64,000 nt of DNA from Insolitispirillum peregrinum (GTDB taxonomy: Bacteria > Pseudomonadota > Alphaproteobacteria > Rhodospirillales > Rhodospirillaceae): assembly GCF_042665255.1 (NCBI RefSeq), contig NZ_JBHTCD010000003.1; one strand, written 5' to 3'. Each line of letters begins with the position of its first letter. Position 1 is the stretch's first letter. The notes below the pieces were generated by a model. It saw nothing but the letters and a program-made list of their open reading frames with translations, was not told where the DNA came from and ran no database searches. Made by a program: the position numbers and the translations under genes. Positions 43,509-53,386 of this stretch are shown one piece after another.

Positions 43509-45152
43509 ATGGCCGCAAAAGACATCCAGTTCTCTACCGAAGCCCGTGCCCGCATGCTGAAGGGCGTTGACCTGATGGCGGATGCGGTAAAGGTCACGCT
43601 GGGGCCCAAGGGCCGCAATGTGCTGATTGCCAAGTCGTTTGGTGCGCCGCGCATCACCAAGGATGGTGTTTCGGTTGCCAAGGAAATCGAACTTGAGGGC
43701 AGGTTCGAAAACATGGGCGCCCAGATGATCAAGGACGTGGCCGCCAAAACCGCCGATCTTGCGGGGGATGGCACCACCACCTCGACCGTTCTGGCGCAGA
43801 CCATCGTGCGCGAAGGCGTCAAGGCGGTGGCGGCGGGTCTCAATCCGATGGACCTGAAGCGTGGCATTGATGCGGCGGTGGCGGCGGTGCTGGCCGACAT
43901 TCAGGGGCGCTCGCGTCCGGTGGCGTCGAATGCCGAGATTGCTCAGGTGGCGACCGTCTCGGCCAATGGCGAGCGCGAAATCGGGGACATGATCGCCCGC
44001 GCGATGGAAACCGTCGGCAATGCCGGGGTGATCACCGTCGAGGAAGCCAAGGGCCTGACCACCGAGCTGGAGGTGGTCGAAGGGATGGCCTTTGACCGTG
44101 GCTATCTGTCGTCGCATTTCTGGACCGACCGCGACAAGATGCTGATCGATCTCGAAAACCCCTATCTGTTCATTTACGATCAGGCGCTGACCTCGATTGC
44201 ACCGATCATTCCGCTGCTGGAAAGCGTGCTGAAGTCCGGCCGCCCGCTCCTGATCATTGCCGAGGACGTGCAGGGTGACGCGCTGGCGACTCTGGTGGTC
44301 AACAAGCTGCGCGGCGGGCTGAAGGTGGCGGCAATCAAGGCTCCGGCCTTTGGCGATCGTCGCAAGGCCATGCTGCAGGATATTGCCATCCTGACCGGCG
44401 GCACGGTGATCAGCGAAGAGATGGGGATCAAGCTGGAGGCCGCCAGCCTCGACATGCTGGGCAGCGCCAACCGGATCATGATCAACAAGGACAAGACCAC
44501 CATCGTTGGCGGTGCTGGCTCGGCGGAAGACATTGCCGCCCGCTGTGACCAGATTCGCAACGATATCGCCAATGCCCATTCCGATTATGAAATCGAACGT
44601 TTCCAGGAACGGCTGGCCAAGCTGTCCGGCGGCGTGGCGGTGATCCGCGTCGGCGGCATGTCGGAAATGGAAGTGAAGGAAAAGAAGGACCGCGTTGACG
44701 ATGCCCTCAGCGCCACCCGTGCGGCGGTGGAAGAAGGGATCGTGGCCGGTGGCGGTACCGCCCTGCTGTATGCCACCCGTGCCCTTGACGGTCTGACGGT
44801 GGCCAACGACGCGCAGGCGGTCGGGGTGACGATCATCCGCCATGCGCTGAAGGCTCCGCTGTGCCAGATTGCCAGCAACGCGGGCCATGATGGCACGGTG
44901 GTCGCGGGCAAGCTGCTGGAGCAGAGCGAACCCGCCTATGGTTTCGATGCGCAGACCGGCACCTATGGCGATCTGTTCGCCGCCGGCATCATTGACCCGA
45001 CCAAGGTGGTGCGGACCGCCCTGCTGGATGCGGCGTCGGTGGCGGGTCTGATGATCACCACCGAAGTGATGATTGCCGAAACCCCGCAGCCCAAGGCAGC
45101 GGCTCCGGCGGGTGGTATGGGCGGCATGGGGGATATGGGCGGGATGTTCTGA
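43509..45152 (+). CDS. groEL: Chaperonin GroEL, without adjacent groES
   Basis: 547 residues from MAAKDIQFSTEARARMLKG at 43509; the open frame upstream covers the CIRCE region and is not coding. Standard GroEL features: VTLGPKGRNVLI, AGDGTTTSTVLAQ with the catalytic Asp, AFGDRRKAMLQDIAILTGG, AVEEGIVAGGGTAL, and a C-terminal Gly-Met tail (GGMGGMGDMGGMF). The apical domain is divergent, for example YLSSHFWTDRDKMLIDLENP. It is usually preceded by groES, which is absent here. It is probably a second, specialised groEL copy. A terminator follows. Confidence 0.95.
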   Translation: MAAKDIQFSTEARARMLKGVDLMADAVKVTLGPKGRNVLIAKSFGAPRITKDGVSVAKEIELEGRFENMGAQMIKDVAAKTADLAGDGTTTSTVLAQTIVREGVKAVAAGLNPMDLKRGIDAAVAAVLADIQGRSRPVASNAEIAQVATVSANGEREIGDMIARAMETVGNAGVITVEEAKGLTTELEVVEGMAFDRGYLSSHFWTDRDKMLIDLENPYLFIYDQALTSIAPIIPLLESVLKSGRPLLIIAEDVQGDALATLVVNKLRGGLKVAAIKAPAFGDRRKAMLQDIAILTGGTVISEEMGIKLEAASLDMLGSANRIMINKDKTTIVGGAGSAEDIAARCDQIRNDIANAHSDYEIERFQERLAKLSGGVAVIRVGGMSEMEVKEKKDRVDDALSATRAAVEEGIVAGGGTALLYATRALDGLTVANDAQAVGVTIIRHALKAPLCQIASNAGHDGTVVAGKLLEQSEPAYGFDAQTGTYGDLFAAGIIDPTKVVRTALLDAASVAGLMITTEVMIAETPQPKAAAPAGGMGGMGDMGGMF

Positions 45153-45182
45153 TCCGCTCCCCTGCCTTTTGTCCGTGACACC

Positions 45183-45217
45183 AAAAAACGGCGGCCTGAT
45201 GCGGGGCCGCCGTTTTT
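45183..45217. terminator. Terminator between groEL and the GGDEF gene
   Basis: Arms AACGGCGGCC (45187-45196) and GGCCGCCGTT (45205-45214), with a T run after and an A run before, so it can serve both convergent genes. Confidence 0.9.
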
Positions 45218-45248
45218 ATATCCGCAGGTCCATTTCTGTCATCAGACG

Positions 45249-46415
45249 TTACTGGAACATCTCTTCGCCAATGGTCACCACCCGGTCCTTGCCGGACTTT
45301 TTGGCGCGATACATCCGCTGGTCGGCCTTTTCGACCAGATCGGACCAGGAGGCGGTCTTGTCGCTCTGGCGTTCGGCAATCCCGATGGAGGCTGTTTGCG
45401 GCAGGCCGTCCGGGCGTTTGCCCAGACCTTCGGCACGCAGGCGTTCGATGGCGATGCGGGCACCGACGGGATCGGTGTTCGGCATGATGATCAGGAATTC
45501 TTCGCCCCCCCAGCGCACCACGATGTCTCCCCGGCGCAGAACCTTGCGCAGGGCATCACAGGCCCGTTTCAGGGTCTTGTCGCCTTCTTCGTGGCCGAAC
45601 ATGTCGTTGACGCTTTTAAAGCTGTCGAGGTCAATGAAGGCCAGAGCCATCGGAATGTCCTGCCGGTCGGCATGATGGAACTGCACGTTCAGCAATTCTT
45701 CGCCGACCCGGCGGGTATAGACCTTGGTCAGCACGTCATGGCTGGCCTGCTGAACCAGCGCCATCATGAAATGCAACTGGCTCATCCCGGCCAGGGTTGC
45801 CACCACTGCCAGCAGACCCAGCAGCCACAGCGCCCCCAGATAGGACGAAAACGGCAGCAATTCAAAGCCACCGACCACAATGGCCACCATCGACAGGATC
45901 AGTGGTGCCGAGAAGGCAGCGCCTTCAATGGCGGTAATCGGAAACACCGACAGCCCGGCAACCATCACAAAGGGCAAAAAGGCATAGCCCGCTGCCAGCG
46001 CCAATTGCAGGCTGTCGAACTTGTAGCCCATCATCAACGGGTCAGAGACCAGAAAGAACAGCACCGGGACCGCCAGCAGGGCAGCCAGTGCCTTGAGGGC
46101 AACAGAAATTTTCTCGGTCGTGCGCGGGAATCCCCATGCAACCACCCCAAAGGCCGCAGCAGCGGCAGCCCGCAAGGCCGCCAGATACCAGCACAGCGGG
46201 TTGGGGAAGAACAGCACATCCACGACGATCCACAGCGGCGTCAGAATGGCAAATGTCACCGCAACAAGAAATACGCGAGAGCTGATCAGTTCTGCCCGTC
46301 TACGTTGCACAAGCGGCGAGTGGAGGGACGGCACCACCAGATCATGAAGCAGGTCAAGATCCATGATGGAGGTCAAGGCGGCATGCGCCTTCAGCACTGC
46401 GTTTCCGATACCCAT
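45249..46415 (-). CDS. Membrane-bound diguanylate cyclase
   Basis: 388 residues from the ATG at 46415; other starts at 46541 and 46364 are possible, and no good ribosome site settles it. Six membrane segments (around residues 45-205) precede a GGDEF domain with an intact active site WGGEEFLI and the substrate residues FIDLDSFKSVNDMFGHEEGD. It should make cyclic di-GMP. An RXXD inhibitory site is not obvious before GGEEF (the local text is RRGDIVVRWGGEEF). The membrane part resembles MASE-like sensor domains. Confidence 0.9.
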   Translation of the reverse strand: MGIGNAVLKAHAALTSIMDLDLLHDLVVPSLHSPLVQRRRAELISSRVFLVAVTFAILTPLWIVVDVLFFPNPLCWYLAALRAAAAAAFGVVAWGFPRTTEKISVALKALAALLAVPVLFFLVSDPLMMGYKFDSLQLALAAGYAFLPFVMVAGLSVFPITAIEGAAFSAPLILSMVAIVVGGFELLPFSSYLGALWLLGLLAVVATLAGMSQLHFMMALVQQASHDVLTKVYTRRVGEELLNVQFHHADRQDIPMALAFIDLDSFKSVNDMFGHEEGDKTLKRACDALRKVLRRGDIVVRWGGEEFLIIMPNTDPVGARIAIERLRAEGLGKRPDGLPQTASIGIAERQSDKTASWSDLVEKADQRMYRAKKSGKDRVVTIGEEMFQ

Positions 46416-46832
46416 TCTGTTTATAAGCAAGTTTCCTTGCTTTCCATCATGTTGCCGAGGAACTGGAGTCTGGTCTTGCGAGGCTGTCGGCCCGTGGCAG
46501 AAGGCAGTCAGGATGCCGTTTAGCGATACTTGTCCTGTCACAAACTTTCAAGGGAAACCGTGGGTCGAAAGGATGGGGACGGCAAAAAGTGCCGCCTGCG
46601 AATGGCAGGTATGATTGATTATTGCGGGTGTGGCAATGGCTTGAAACAATCTTTGCACGCAACAGCCGTGGTCTTTGGCAAGGTGTGGTCGGTGGGAAGG
46701 CGCGATCAGCCGGAAAGAATTATTCACAAGGGCCGTAAATTGTATACAATGAGCGGCAACGAAGATGCAGAGCCTTCCGCCACGCCATGCTCGGGCTAAA
46801 ACCACAGGTCAAAATTACAGGGATTCACGACC
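46416..46832. other. Non-coding region between the GGDEF gene and matB
   Basis: 417 bp between divergent genes; it should hold both promoters. I see no gene or clear operator. The half nearer matB is slightly AT-rich. Confidence 0.5.
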
Positions 46833-48365
46833 ATGACGCACTCGCTTTACGCCCTCATCCGCAGCCGCTTTCCGGCGGACCTGTCGCAGCCCCTGTTGTC
46901 CACCCCGAATGGACGCAGCCTTGCTTATGGTGAGGCAGAACAGCTTGCGGGGGCCTATGCCCGCAGCTTTGCCGCGCTGGGGGCGGTGAAGGGCGACCGG
47001 GTGGCGGTGCAGGTCGATAAAAGCCCCGAAGCCCTGATGGTTTATCTGGCCTGCCTGCGGGCGGGGCTGGTGTTCCTGCCGATGAACACCGCCTATCGCC
47101 CGGACGAAGTGGACTATCTGCTGGGCAATGCCGAACCGGCGATTTTTCTCTGTCGCCCGCAGGATGAAGCAACGCTGAAGCCGCTGGCCGATCGCCATGG
47201 CGTCGGGCATACCCTGACGCTGGGGACCGCCGGAGACGGGTCGTTGCCGGTACTGGTGGCGGCGGGGGAGGGCCCGGTGCCGCCGGTGGTGGCCTGCGAT
47301 GCCGATGATCTGGCGGCCATGCTGTACACATCGGGGACCACTGGCAAACCGAAAGGGGCGATGCTGACCCATCGCAATCTGGCCTCCAACGGGGTGGCGC
47401 TGGTGGAAAGCTGGCGCTTTACCTCGACCGATGTGCTGTTGCATGCCCTGCCGATCTTCCACGCCCATGGCCTGTTTGTGGCCTGTCATTGCGTGCTGTT
47501 GTCCGGTGCCCGGATGATCTGGCTGGAAAAGTTCGATCTGGCCGAGGTTCTGGCAGTGCTGCCGCAGGCGACGGCGTTCATGGGGGTTCCGACTTTCTAT
47601 ACCCGCCTGCTGGGCAGTCCGGCCTTCGGACGGGATCACGCCGCGCACATGCGGTTGTTCACCTCGGGGTCGGCGCCGCTGCTGGCCGAAACCCACCGCC
47701 AGTTCACCGACCGCACCGGCCATGCCATCCTTGAGCGCTACGGGATGACCGAAACCGGCATGAACACTGGCAATCCTTATGATGGCGAGCGCCGTCCGGG
47801 GTCGGTGGGGATGCCGTTTCCCGGCATCTCGGTGCGGGTGGTGGGCGAAGACGGGGTGACAGCCTTGCCGGTGGGCAGTGTTGGCGACATTCAGGTGCAA
47901 GGGCCGAACGTGATGTTGGGCTATTGGCGGATGCCGGAAAAGACCCGCGAAGAATTCACCGCCGATGGCTGGTTCAAGACCGGCGATGTCGGGCTGATCG
48001 ATGCCGACGGCTATCTGGATATTGTTGGCCGGGCGAAGGACCTGATCATTTCCGGCGGCTATAACGTTTACCCGAAGGAAATCGAAGGGGTGATCGACGA
48101 TCTGCCGGGCGTGGCCGAAAGCGCGGTGGTCGGCATTCCGCACCCCGATTTCGGCGAGGTCGGTCTGGCCTTTGTCTGCCGGGACCCGGCCACCGCCGCC
48201 GAAGCCAGCGAAGACGCCATCATGGCCCACCTCAAGGAGCACCTTGCCAACTACAAGGTGCCGAAGAAGGTGTTTTTCGTCGATAGCCTGCCGCGGAATA
48301 CGATGGGAAAAGTGCAGAAAGCCCTGTTACGCGAGCAGCACAAGGGCATGTTTACGTCTGGCTGA
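46833..48365 (+). CDS. matB: Malonyl-CoA synthetase
   Basis: 510 residues of the acyl-CoA synthetase (ANL) superfamily: P-loop MLYTSGTTGKPKGAMLTH, RYGMTETGMNTGNPYDG, WFKTGDVG, and NYKVPKKVFFVDSLPRNTMGKV (read in two parts) with the catalytic Lys near the end. The TETGMN(T)NPY text and FLPMNTAYRPDEVDYLL are characteristic of MatB, which ligates malonate or methylmalonate to CoA. The partner decarboxylase MatA is not adjacent. It precedes the HypF-like gene by 73 bp and may or may not share its transcript. Confidence 0.9.
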   Translation: MTHSLYALIRSRFPADLSQPLLSTPNGRSLAYGEAEQLAGAYARSFAALGAVKGDRVAVQVDKSPEALMVYLACLRAGLVFLPMNTAYRPDEVDYLLGNAEPAIFLCRPQDEATLKPLADRHGVGHTLTLGTAGDGSLPVLVAAGEGPVPPVVACDADDLAAMLYTSGTTGKPKGAMLTHRNLASNGVALVESWRFTSTDVLLHALPIFHAHGLFVACHCVLLSGARMIWLEKFDLAEVLAVLPQATAFMGVPTFYTRLLGSPAFGRDHAAHMRLFTSGSAPLLAETHRQFTDRTGHAILERYGMTETGMNTGNPYDGERRPGSVGMPFPGISVRVVGEDGVTALPVGSVGDIQVQGPNVMLGYWRMPEKTREEFTADGWFKTGDVGLIDADGYLDIVGRAKDLIISGGYNVYPKEIEGVIDDLPGVAESAVVGIPHPDFGEVGLAFVCRDPATAAEASEDAIMAHLKEHLANYKVPKKVFFVDSLPRNTMGKVQKALLREQHKGMFTSG

Positions 48366-48438
48366 GTCATCGTTTTGTCTTGTGGCAAGGGGCCGCGAGG
48401 GCTTGCCGGGGAAAACGTTTTCTGTCTTTCATCTCTGT

Positions 48439-49707
48439 ATGATGAAATACCTTTCTCCCCGGTGGGCGTTTGCCCCCCTGTCCGAGTCTGCGGCGGCCCC
48501 TGATCCGTCAGCGGTGGTTGCGCTCCGCCTGCCATTGGGGCGTTCCTTCCCCGATGTGATTGCTGTCGGCGCTTTTCTCAAGGCGACGGTGACGGTCATC
48601 CGGGGGGATCAGGCGTGGATTTCGCGTGATCTGGGCAATCTGGACAGCCCGGCGGCAATCACCGCCTTTGAACAGACCGTTGAGGCGATGCTGGCCCTGA
48701 CCAGGGCCGAGCCGGTTTGTATCGCCCACGATCTGCATCCTGATTTTCATTCCACCCGCTTTGCAGCCCGTTTTGCGGCAGAGCGGGGGATTCCGGCGCT
48801 CGCCATTCAGCACCACCTTGCCCACATGGGGGCGGTGCTGGGGGAACATCAGCGGCAGGAGGCAACGGCCTGTGTGGGGCTGGCGCTGGATGGTTTCGGA
48901 CTGGGGCCGGAGAATGCCGCGTGGGGGGGCGAGCTGCTGGCGGTCACGCCGTCCTCGGGCGCATGGCTGCGGCATGGCGGTCTGGCTCTGCTGGCGCAGC
49001 CGGGTGGTGATGTGGCGGCCCGCCAGCCGTGGCGGATGGCGCTGGCGGCCTTGCACCGTCTGGGACGCGCCGACGAAGCGGTTGCCCGCTTTGCCGGCGT
49101 GACTGGCAGCGGAGGCCCCAAGGGCGTCGCCTTGCTGCTCCGCATGATGGAGCAGGGTTTCAATAGTCCATCAACCTCATCCTGCGGGCGGCTGTTTGAT
49201 GCGGCCTGCGGCTTGTTGGGGGTGCTGCCAATCGCCACCTTTGAGGGTGAGGCTCCGATGGCGCTGGAAAAACTGGCGGCTTCATACCCTGATGTGTGTC
49301 TACCCGCTGACCCTGTGTGGCAGGTGCTGGCCGATGGCTCGCTCTGCTGCGATCCTCTGCTGGATCGGCTGATGGCGCTGGGTTGTGATGCTTCTGGTGC
49401 CCCACTGGCCTGTTCGGCCCTGCCGGTCGAGCGACAGGCCGCAGGGGCTGCCCTGTTCCATCGCGGACTGGCGGCGGCACTGGTGGACTGGGTGATGGCC
49501 CAGGCCCCTGCGCCGGGGACACTGGTGCCGTTGGGAGGCGGATGTTTTTTCAATGCCGTGCTGAGGTCCGCCGTGGTGGCAGGCTTGCAGGCGCGGGGGC
49601 TGACGCCGTTGTTGCCGGTGGCCTTGTCGCCCGGTGATCCGGCGATCAGTTTTGGCCAGGCATGGTGTGCCGCCGCGCACTGGGTGGCGCAACGAGGCAA
49701 GGGATGA
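48439..49707 (+). CDS. Stand-alone HypF C-terminal (Kae1-like carbamoyltransferase) protein
   Basis: 422 residues from the ATG at 48439 (or 48442). It aligns by eye only with the last domain of HypF: HDLHPDFHSTRFA, metal-site QHHLAHMGAVLGEH, LALDGFGLGPENAAWGGELL, ARQPWRMALAAL, SSCGRLFDAACGLLG, TFEGEAPMALEKLA and a final LGGGCFFNAVL. The acylphosphatase, zinc-finger and YrdC-like domains of full HypF are missing, so it cannot by itself form carbamoyl-adenylate from carbamoyl phosphate in the way HypF does. The usual Ser of LSGGCFQN is Gly. Its stop overlaps the next start by 4 bp (ATGA), linking it to the ATP-grasp operon. Confidence 0.82.
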   Translation: MMKYLSPRWAFAPLSESAAAPDPSAVVALRLPLGRSFPDVIAVGAFLKATVTVIRGDQAWISRDLGNLDSPAAITAFEQTVEAMLALTRAEPVCIAHDLHPDFHSTRFAARFAAERGIPALAIQHHLAHMGAVLGEHQRQEATACVGLALDGFGLGPENAAWGGELLAVTPSSGAWLRHGGLALLAQPGGDVAARQPWRMALAALHRLGRADEAVARFAGVTGSGGPKGVALLLRMMEQGFNSPSTSSCGRLFDAACGLLGVLPIATFEGEAPMALEKLAASYPDVCLPADPVWQVLADGSLCCDPLLDRLMALGCDASGAPLACSALPVERQAAGAALFHRGLAAALVDWVMAQAPAPGTLVPLGGGCFFNAVLRSAVVAGLQARGLTPLLPVALSPGDPAISFGQAWCAAAHWVAQRGKG

Positions 49708-52415
49708 GCAAAAAGCAGTTGGATCCTCCGGCCCTGCATTACGCGCCGTCCGAGGACATTTACGACGAAATGGCCGGGCCGGACCGGCTGCCGCGCCCGC
49801 ACTGGCAACGGCTGAGTGCCGGGCTGCGCGCCATTGGCCCATCGGGTATGCGCCGACGCTGGGACCGCGGGCAGCGCCTGTTGCGGGCCAACGGGGTGAC
49901 CTATAACGTTTACGGCGATCCCGAAGGCACCGAACGCCCGTGGCGGCTGGACCCGGTGCCGATGCTGATTTCTGCCGACGACTGGCGGCACATTGATCAG
50001 GCCCTGAGCCAGCGGGCGTTGCTGCTGAACATGATCCTTGATGACCTGTACGGGCCACAACGGCTGTTGCGACAGGGGTTGTTGCCGCCTGCGGTGGTCC
50101 ATGCCAATCCGGCCTTTTTGCGGGCGCTGGTCGGGGCCATTCATGATGGTCCGCGCCTGCACCTGTACGGGGCCGACATCGCCCGTTCCCCCGATGGCCT
50201 GTGGTGGGTGGTCGGTGACCGCAGCGAAGCCCCCTCGGGGGCAGGCTATGCGCTGGAAAACCGTTCGATCATTTCGCGGGTTCTGCCGGACCTGTACCGC
50301 TCGTGCGACGTGGCCCGGCTGGCACCGTGGTTTGGCAAGCTGCGCGAGTCCCTGATCCGGCGGGCGTTGCTCAACCGCGACGAGCCAAACATTGTTCTGC
50401 TGACCCCCGGCCCCTATAACGAAACATGGTTCGAGCATACCTATCTGGCGCGCACGCTGGGCCTGACGCTGGTCGAAGGCGAAGACCTGACCGTTCGTGA
50501 TGGCCGGGTCAACCTGAAGACCACCGATGGCCTGAAGCCGGTTGATGTCATTCTGCGCCGCACCGACGGGGCCTATTGCGACCCGCTGGAATTGCGCTCG
50601 GACTCGACCCTCGGGGTGCCGGGGCTGGTGCAGGCGATTCACGGGCGGACGGTCGCCCTGTGCAATGGTCTGGGCAGCGGGCTGGTCGAAAGCCCGGCGC
50701 TGATGGCCTTTCTGCCCACCCTGTGCCGGGCGATGCTGGGGCAGGATTTGCTGATGCCGTCGGTGGCCACCTGGTGGTGCGGGCAACGGCGCGAACTGGA
50801 ATATGTGGTCCAGAATCTTGATCGGCTGGCCTTGCGCCCGGCCTTTTCAGCCTCGGTGCCGCTGGTGCGCGGAGCCTTGTTGTCGGCAGCAGAGAAAGAA
50901 CAGTGGATCGCCCGCCTGCGCGCCAACCCGATTGGCTGGGTGGCGCAAGAGGCGGTGGACCTGTCTACGGCTCCCCTCTGGCGTTCCGAAGGCATTACGC
51001 CCTGTCCGGTGGTGGTCCGTACCTATGCCTGTGCCGAAGGTGACAGCTATGCGGTGATGCCCGGCGGTCTGACCCGCACCGGGACAGCCCCGCGCGAGCT
51101 GTCGGTGTCGATGCAGCACGGGGGCGGATCAAAAGACACCTGGATTCTGACCGATGCGGACAGCACCGTCCTTCAGCCGTCGGTGCTGCCGGTGGTCGAT
51201 GGCTTGCAAGGCATTGAACCGCGCCTGCCGCTGGCGCGGGGCGATGCGCTGGTTGAACGGCCGGTCTCGCCGCAGTTGCAACGGGGCAAGTCCGACCTGC
51301 CGTCCCGCATGGCCGACAACATGTTCTGGCTGGGGCGCTATCTGGAACGCTGTGAAGATACCTGCCGCCTGTTGCGGGCAGTGCTGTTCCGGGTGCTGGC
51401 CGGGCCGGATGCCGCGCACGAACTGACGGTGGCGCTGGCCCTGTTCCAGCGGATGGCGCATTTGCCGCTGTCGCTGGATCTGAGCGGTACCGGCGATCCG
51501 CACGATGCCAACACCCTGAGCACCACCCATGAACGGGCCTTGCGCCGCCTGCTGCGGGTCAACATGGACAGTTCAATGCCGCATGCGCTGGCCGGAACCA
51601 TCCAGAACCTGTCGCGGGTGGCGACGGTGGTCAAGGATCACCTGTCGCATGATACATGGCGCACCCTGACCAGCCTGCCGGGCCGGATGACCTCGATTGG
51701 TCCGCCGCACCGCCTTGATCCCGATGACGCGGCAACGGCCCTCGACCGCCTGATCATGGCGCTGTCGGCACTGGCTGGTCTGGCACAGGAAAGCATGACG
51801 CGCGGGTCGGGCTGGCGGTTCATGGACATGGGGCGGCGCATTGAACGCAGTCTGCACTGTCTGGACCTGCTCGATGCCACCCAACTGGACGTGGACAGCC
51901 CGCTGCAGGCGGCGCTGGAACTGGCGCTGGATGTGTCGGACAGCCAGATGACCTATCGCAGCCGCTATCTGGCCGCTCCCCGCTTTTTGCCGACGCTGGA
52001 CCTGTTGCTGGCCGACGAAACCAATCCGCGCTCGCTGGCCTTCCAGATTGCCCGCCTGATGGAGCACATGGAGGCGCTGGTTCCCCACCGCAACACGCCG
52101 GTGTTCACCGCCGAACACCGGCTGGTGATTTCCCTGCAGGCAACGGTGCGGACGGTCTCCCTCGACCGGGTGCTGCTGCGCGGTCAGGACGGAGTGACCC
52201 TCAGCGCCCTGACCGCCACCTTGCGTGATGACCTCTACCGGCTGGTTGATGCCCTCAGCCGCCGTTATTTTGTCCATGCTGCCGAACAGCGGCAACCACA
52301 TCGCATCGCCTTGCTGCGCCCGCTGCCATCCCGGCAGAATACCGCTGCCGATGATGAGGATGAGGCCGACGGGGTTGCTGTGCCGGGGCTTGCAAGCGTG
52401 TCAGGTGAACCATGA
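49704..52415 (+). CDS. Fused circularly permuted ATP-grasp and alpha-E protein
   Basis: 903 residues from the ATG at 49704. Residues ~30-520 are a circularly permuted ATP-grasp ligase (DUF404/DUF407): TYNVYGDPEGTERPWRLDP, NRSIISRVLPDLY, LTPGPYNETWFEHTYLA, ILRRTDGAYCDPLELR, PALMAFLPTLCRAMLG. Residues ~530-880 are an alpha-E helical domain (DUF403): SRMADNMFWLGRYLERCEDT and GRRIERSLHCLDLL. Such genes travel with a transglutaminase-like protein, as here, and are predicted to build or modify peptides. The two domains are often separate proteins; here they are fused. 4-bp overlaps with both neighbours show tight coupling. Confidence 0.9.
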   Translation: MSKKQLDPPALHYAPSEDIYDEMAGPDRLPRPHWQRLSAGLRAIGPSGMRRRWDRGQRLLRANGVTYNVYGDPEGTERPWRLDPVPMLISADDWRHIDQALSQRALLLNMILDDLYGPQRLLRQGLLPPAVVHANPAFLRALVGAIHDGPRLHLYGADIARSPDGLWWVVGDRSEAPSGAGYALENRSIISRVLPDLYRSCDVARLAPWFGKLRESLIRRALLNRDEPNIVLLTPGPYNETWFEHTYLARTLGLTLVEGEDLTVRDGRVNLKTTDGLKPVDVILRRTDGAYCDPLELRSDSTLGVPGLVQAIHGRTVALCNGLGSGLVESPALMAFLPTLCRAMLGQDLLMPSVATWWCGQRRELEYVVQNLDRLALRPAFSASVPLVRGALLSAAEKEQWIARLRANPIGWVAQEAVDLSTAPLWRSEGITPCPVVVRTYACAEGDSYAVMPGGLTRTGTAPRELSVSMQHGGGSKDTWILTDADSTVLQPSVLPVVDGLQGIEPRLPLARGDALVERPVSPQLQRGKSDLPSRMADNMFWLGRYLERCEDTCRLLRAVLFRVLAGPDAAHELTVALALFQRMAHLPLSLDLSGTGDPHDANTLSTTHERALRRLLRVNMDSSMPHALAGTIQNLSRVATVVKDHLSHDTWRTLTSLPGRMTSIGPPHRLDPDDAATALDRLIMALSALAGLAQESMTRGSGWRFMDMGRRIERSLHCLDLLDATQLDVDSPLQAALELALDVSDSQMTYRSRYLAAPRFLPTLDLLLADETNPRSLAFQIARLMEHMEALVPHRNTPVFTAEHRLVISLQATVRTVSLDRVLLRGQDGVTLSALTATLRDDLYRLVDALSRRYFVHAAEQRQPHRIALLRPLPSRQNTAADDEDEADGVAVPGLASVSGEP

Positions 52416-53386
52416 GCGTGACCTACACCGTGCGTCATCTGACGCGCTACACCTACAGCTATCCGGTGACCCTGTCGCACCACGCCGCCCACCTGTTGCC
52501 ACGGGTGGCCGACCGGCAGGTATGCCACCTTGCCCGCCTGACCATCACCCCGCGCCCCAGCAGCCAGCGCCAGCGCAAGGACTTCTTCGGCAACCCGGTT
52601 TCGTTGTTTTCGGTCGATCAGAGCCACGAAGAACTGACCGTCCTGAGCGAAAGCCGGATCACGGTGGACCCGCCGGAGCCTCCCGCAGCCGACAGGACGC
52701 TTGCGTGGGAGCAGGTGGCCGCCCTGTTGGCGCACCCGATCCCGCGCGACGGGGAAAGCCTGCCGGTGGGGGTGGAGCAAGGGGTGGTGCTGGAGGCCAC
52801 CCGCTACCTGTATGCCAGTCCGATGGTTCCTCTCTTGCCCGAGCTGGAAAGCTATGCCCGCCAGAGCTTTACCGCAGGCCGTCCGGTTCTGGAGGCCGCC
52901 GTTGACCTGACGCGGCGGATTTTCCGTGATTTTGCCTATGACCCGGATGCCACCGACATCGCCACCCCGCTGGCGCATGTGATGGCCGAGCGGCGAGGGG
53001 TCTGTCAGGACTTTGCCCATGTCCAGATTGGCGCCTTGCGCTCGCTGGGATTGGCGGCCCGCTATGTTTCGGGCTATCTGCTGACCGGCAATACCGTCGA
53101 GGCCAACACTGACGCTGCCGAGGCTCCGGCCCTGATCGGCAATGATGCCAGCCATGCGTGGGTGTCCCTGTGGATTCCCGCAACCGGCTGGATTGATCTG
53201 GACCCGACCAACAACAAGATTGCCCTGCACGAGCACGTCGTGGTTGCGTGGGGACGGGATTTTGACGACATCAGCCCGATCAAGGGGGTGATGGTCGGCG
53301 GTGGCGACCATGCGGTCAGCGTCGAGGTTGCCGTCTGCCCGGAGACAATCCCTGACCCGATCCCGGAGCAAGGGGAAGAGTTGTAA
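52412..53386 (+). CDS. Transglutaminase-like cysteine protease family protein
   Basis: 324 residues starting in a 4-bp overlap with the ATP-grasp gene. The N-terminal ~150 residues are the bacterial transglutaminase N domain (YTVRHLTRYTYSYPVTLSHH). The core has the Cys-His-Asp triad: Cys198 in RRGVCQDFAHV, His in NDASHAWVSLW, and Asp in WIDLDPTNN. These proteins usually hydrolyse or transfer peptide bonds in concert with the ATP-grasp/alpha-E partner. No signal peptide, so cytoplasmic. Confidence 0.93.
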   Translation: MSVTYTVRHLTRYTYSYPVTLSHHAAHLLPRVADRQVCHLARLTITPRPSSQRQRKDFFGNPVSLFSVDQSHEELTVLSESRITVDPPEPPAADRTLAWEQVAALLAHPIPRDGESLPVGVEQGVVLEATRYLYASPMVPLLPELESYARQSFTAGRPVLEAAVDLTRRIFRDFAYDPDATDIATPLAHVMAERRGVCQDFAHVQIGALRSLGLAARYVSGYLLTGNTVEANTDAAEAPALIGNDASHAWVSLWIPATGWIDLDPTNNKIALHEHVVVAWGRDFDDISPIKGVMVGGGDHAVSVEVAVCPETIPDPIPEQGEEL

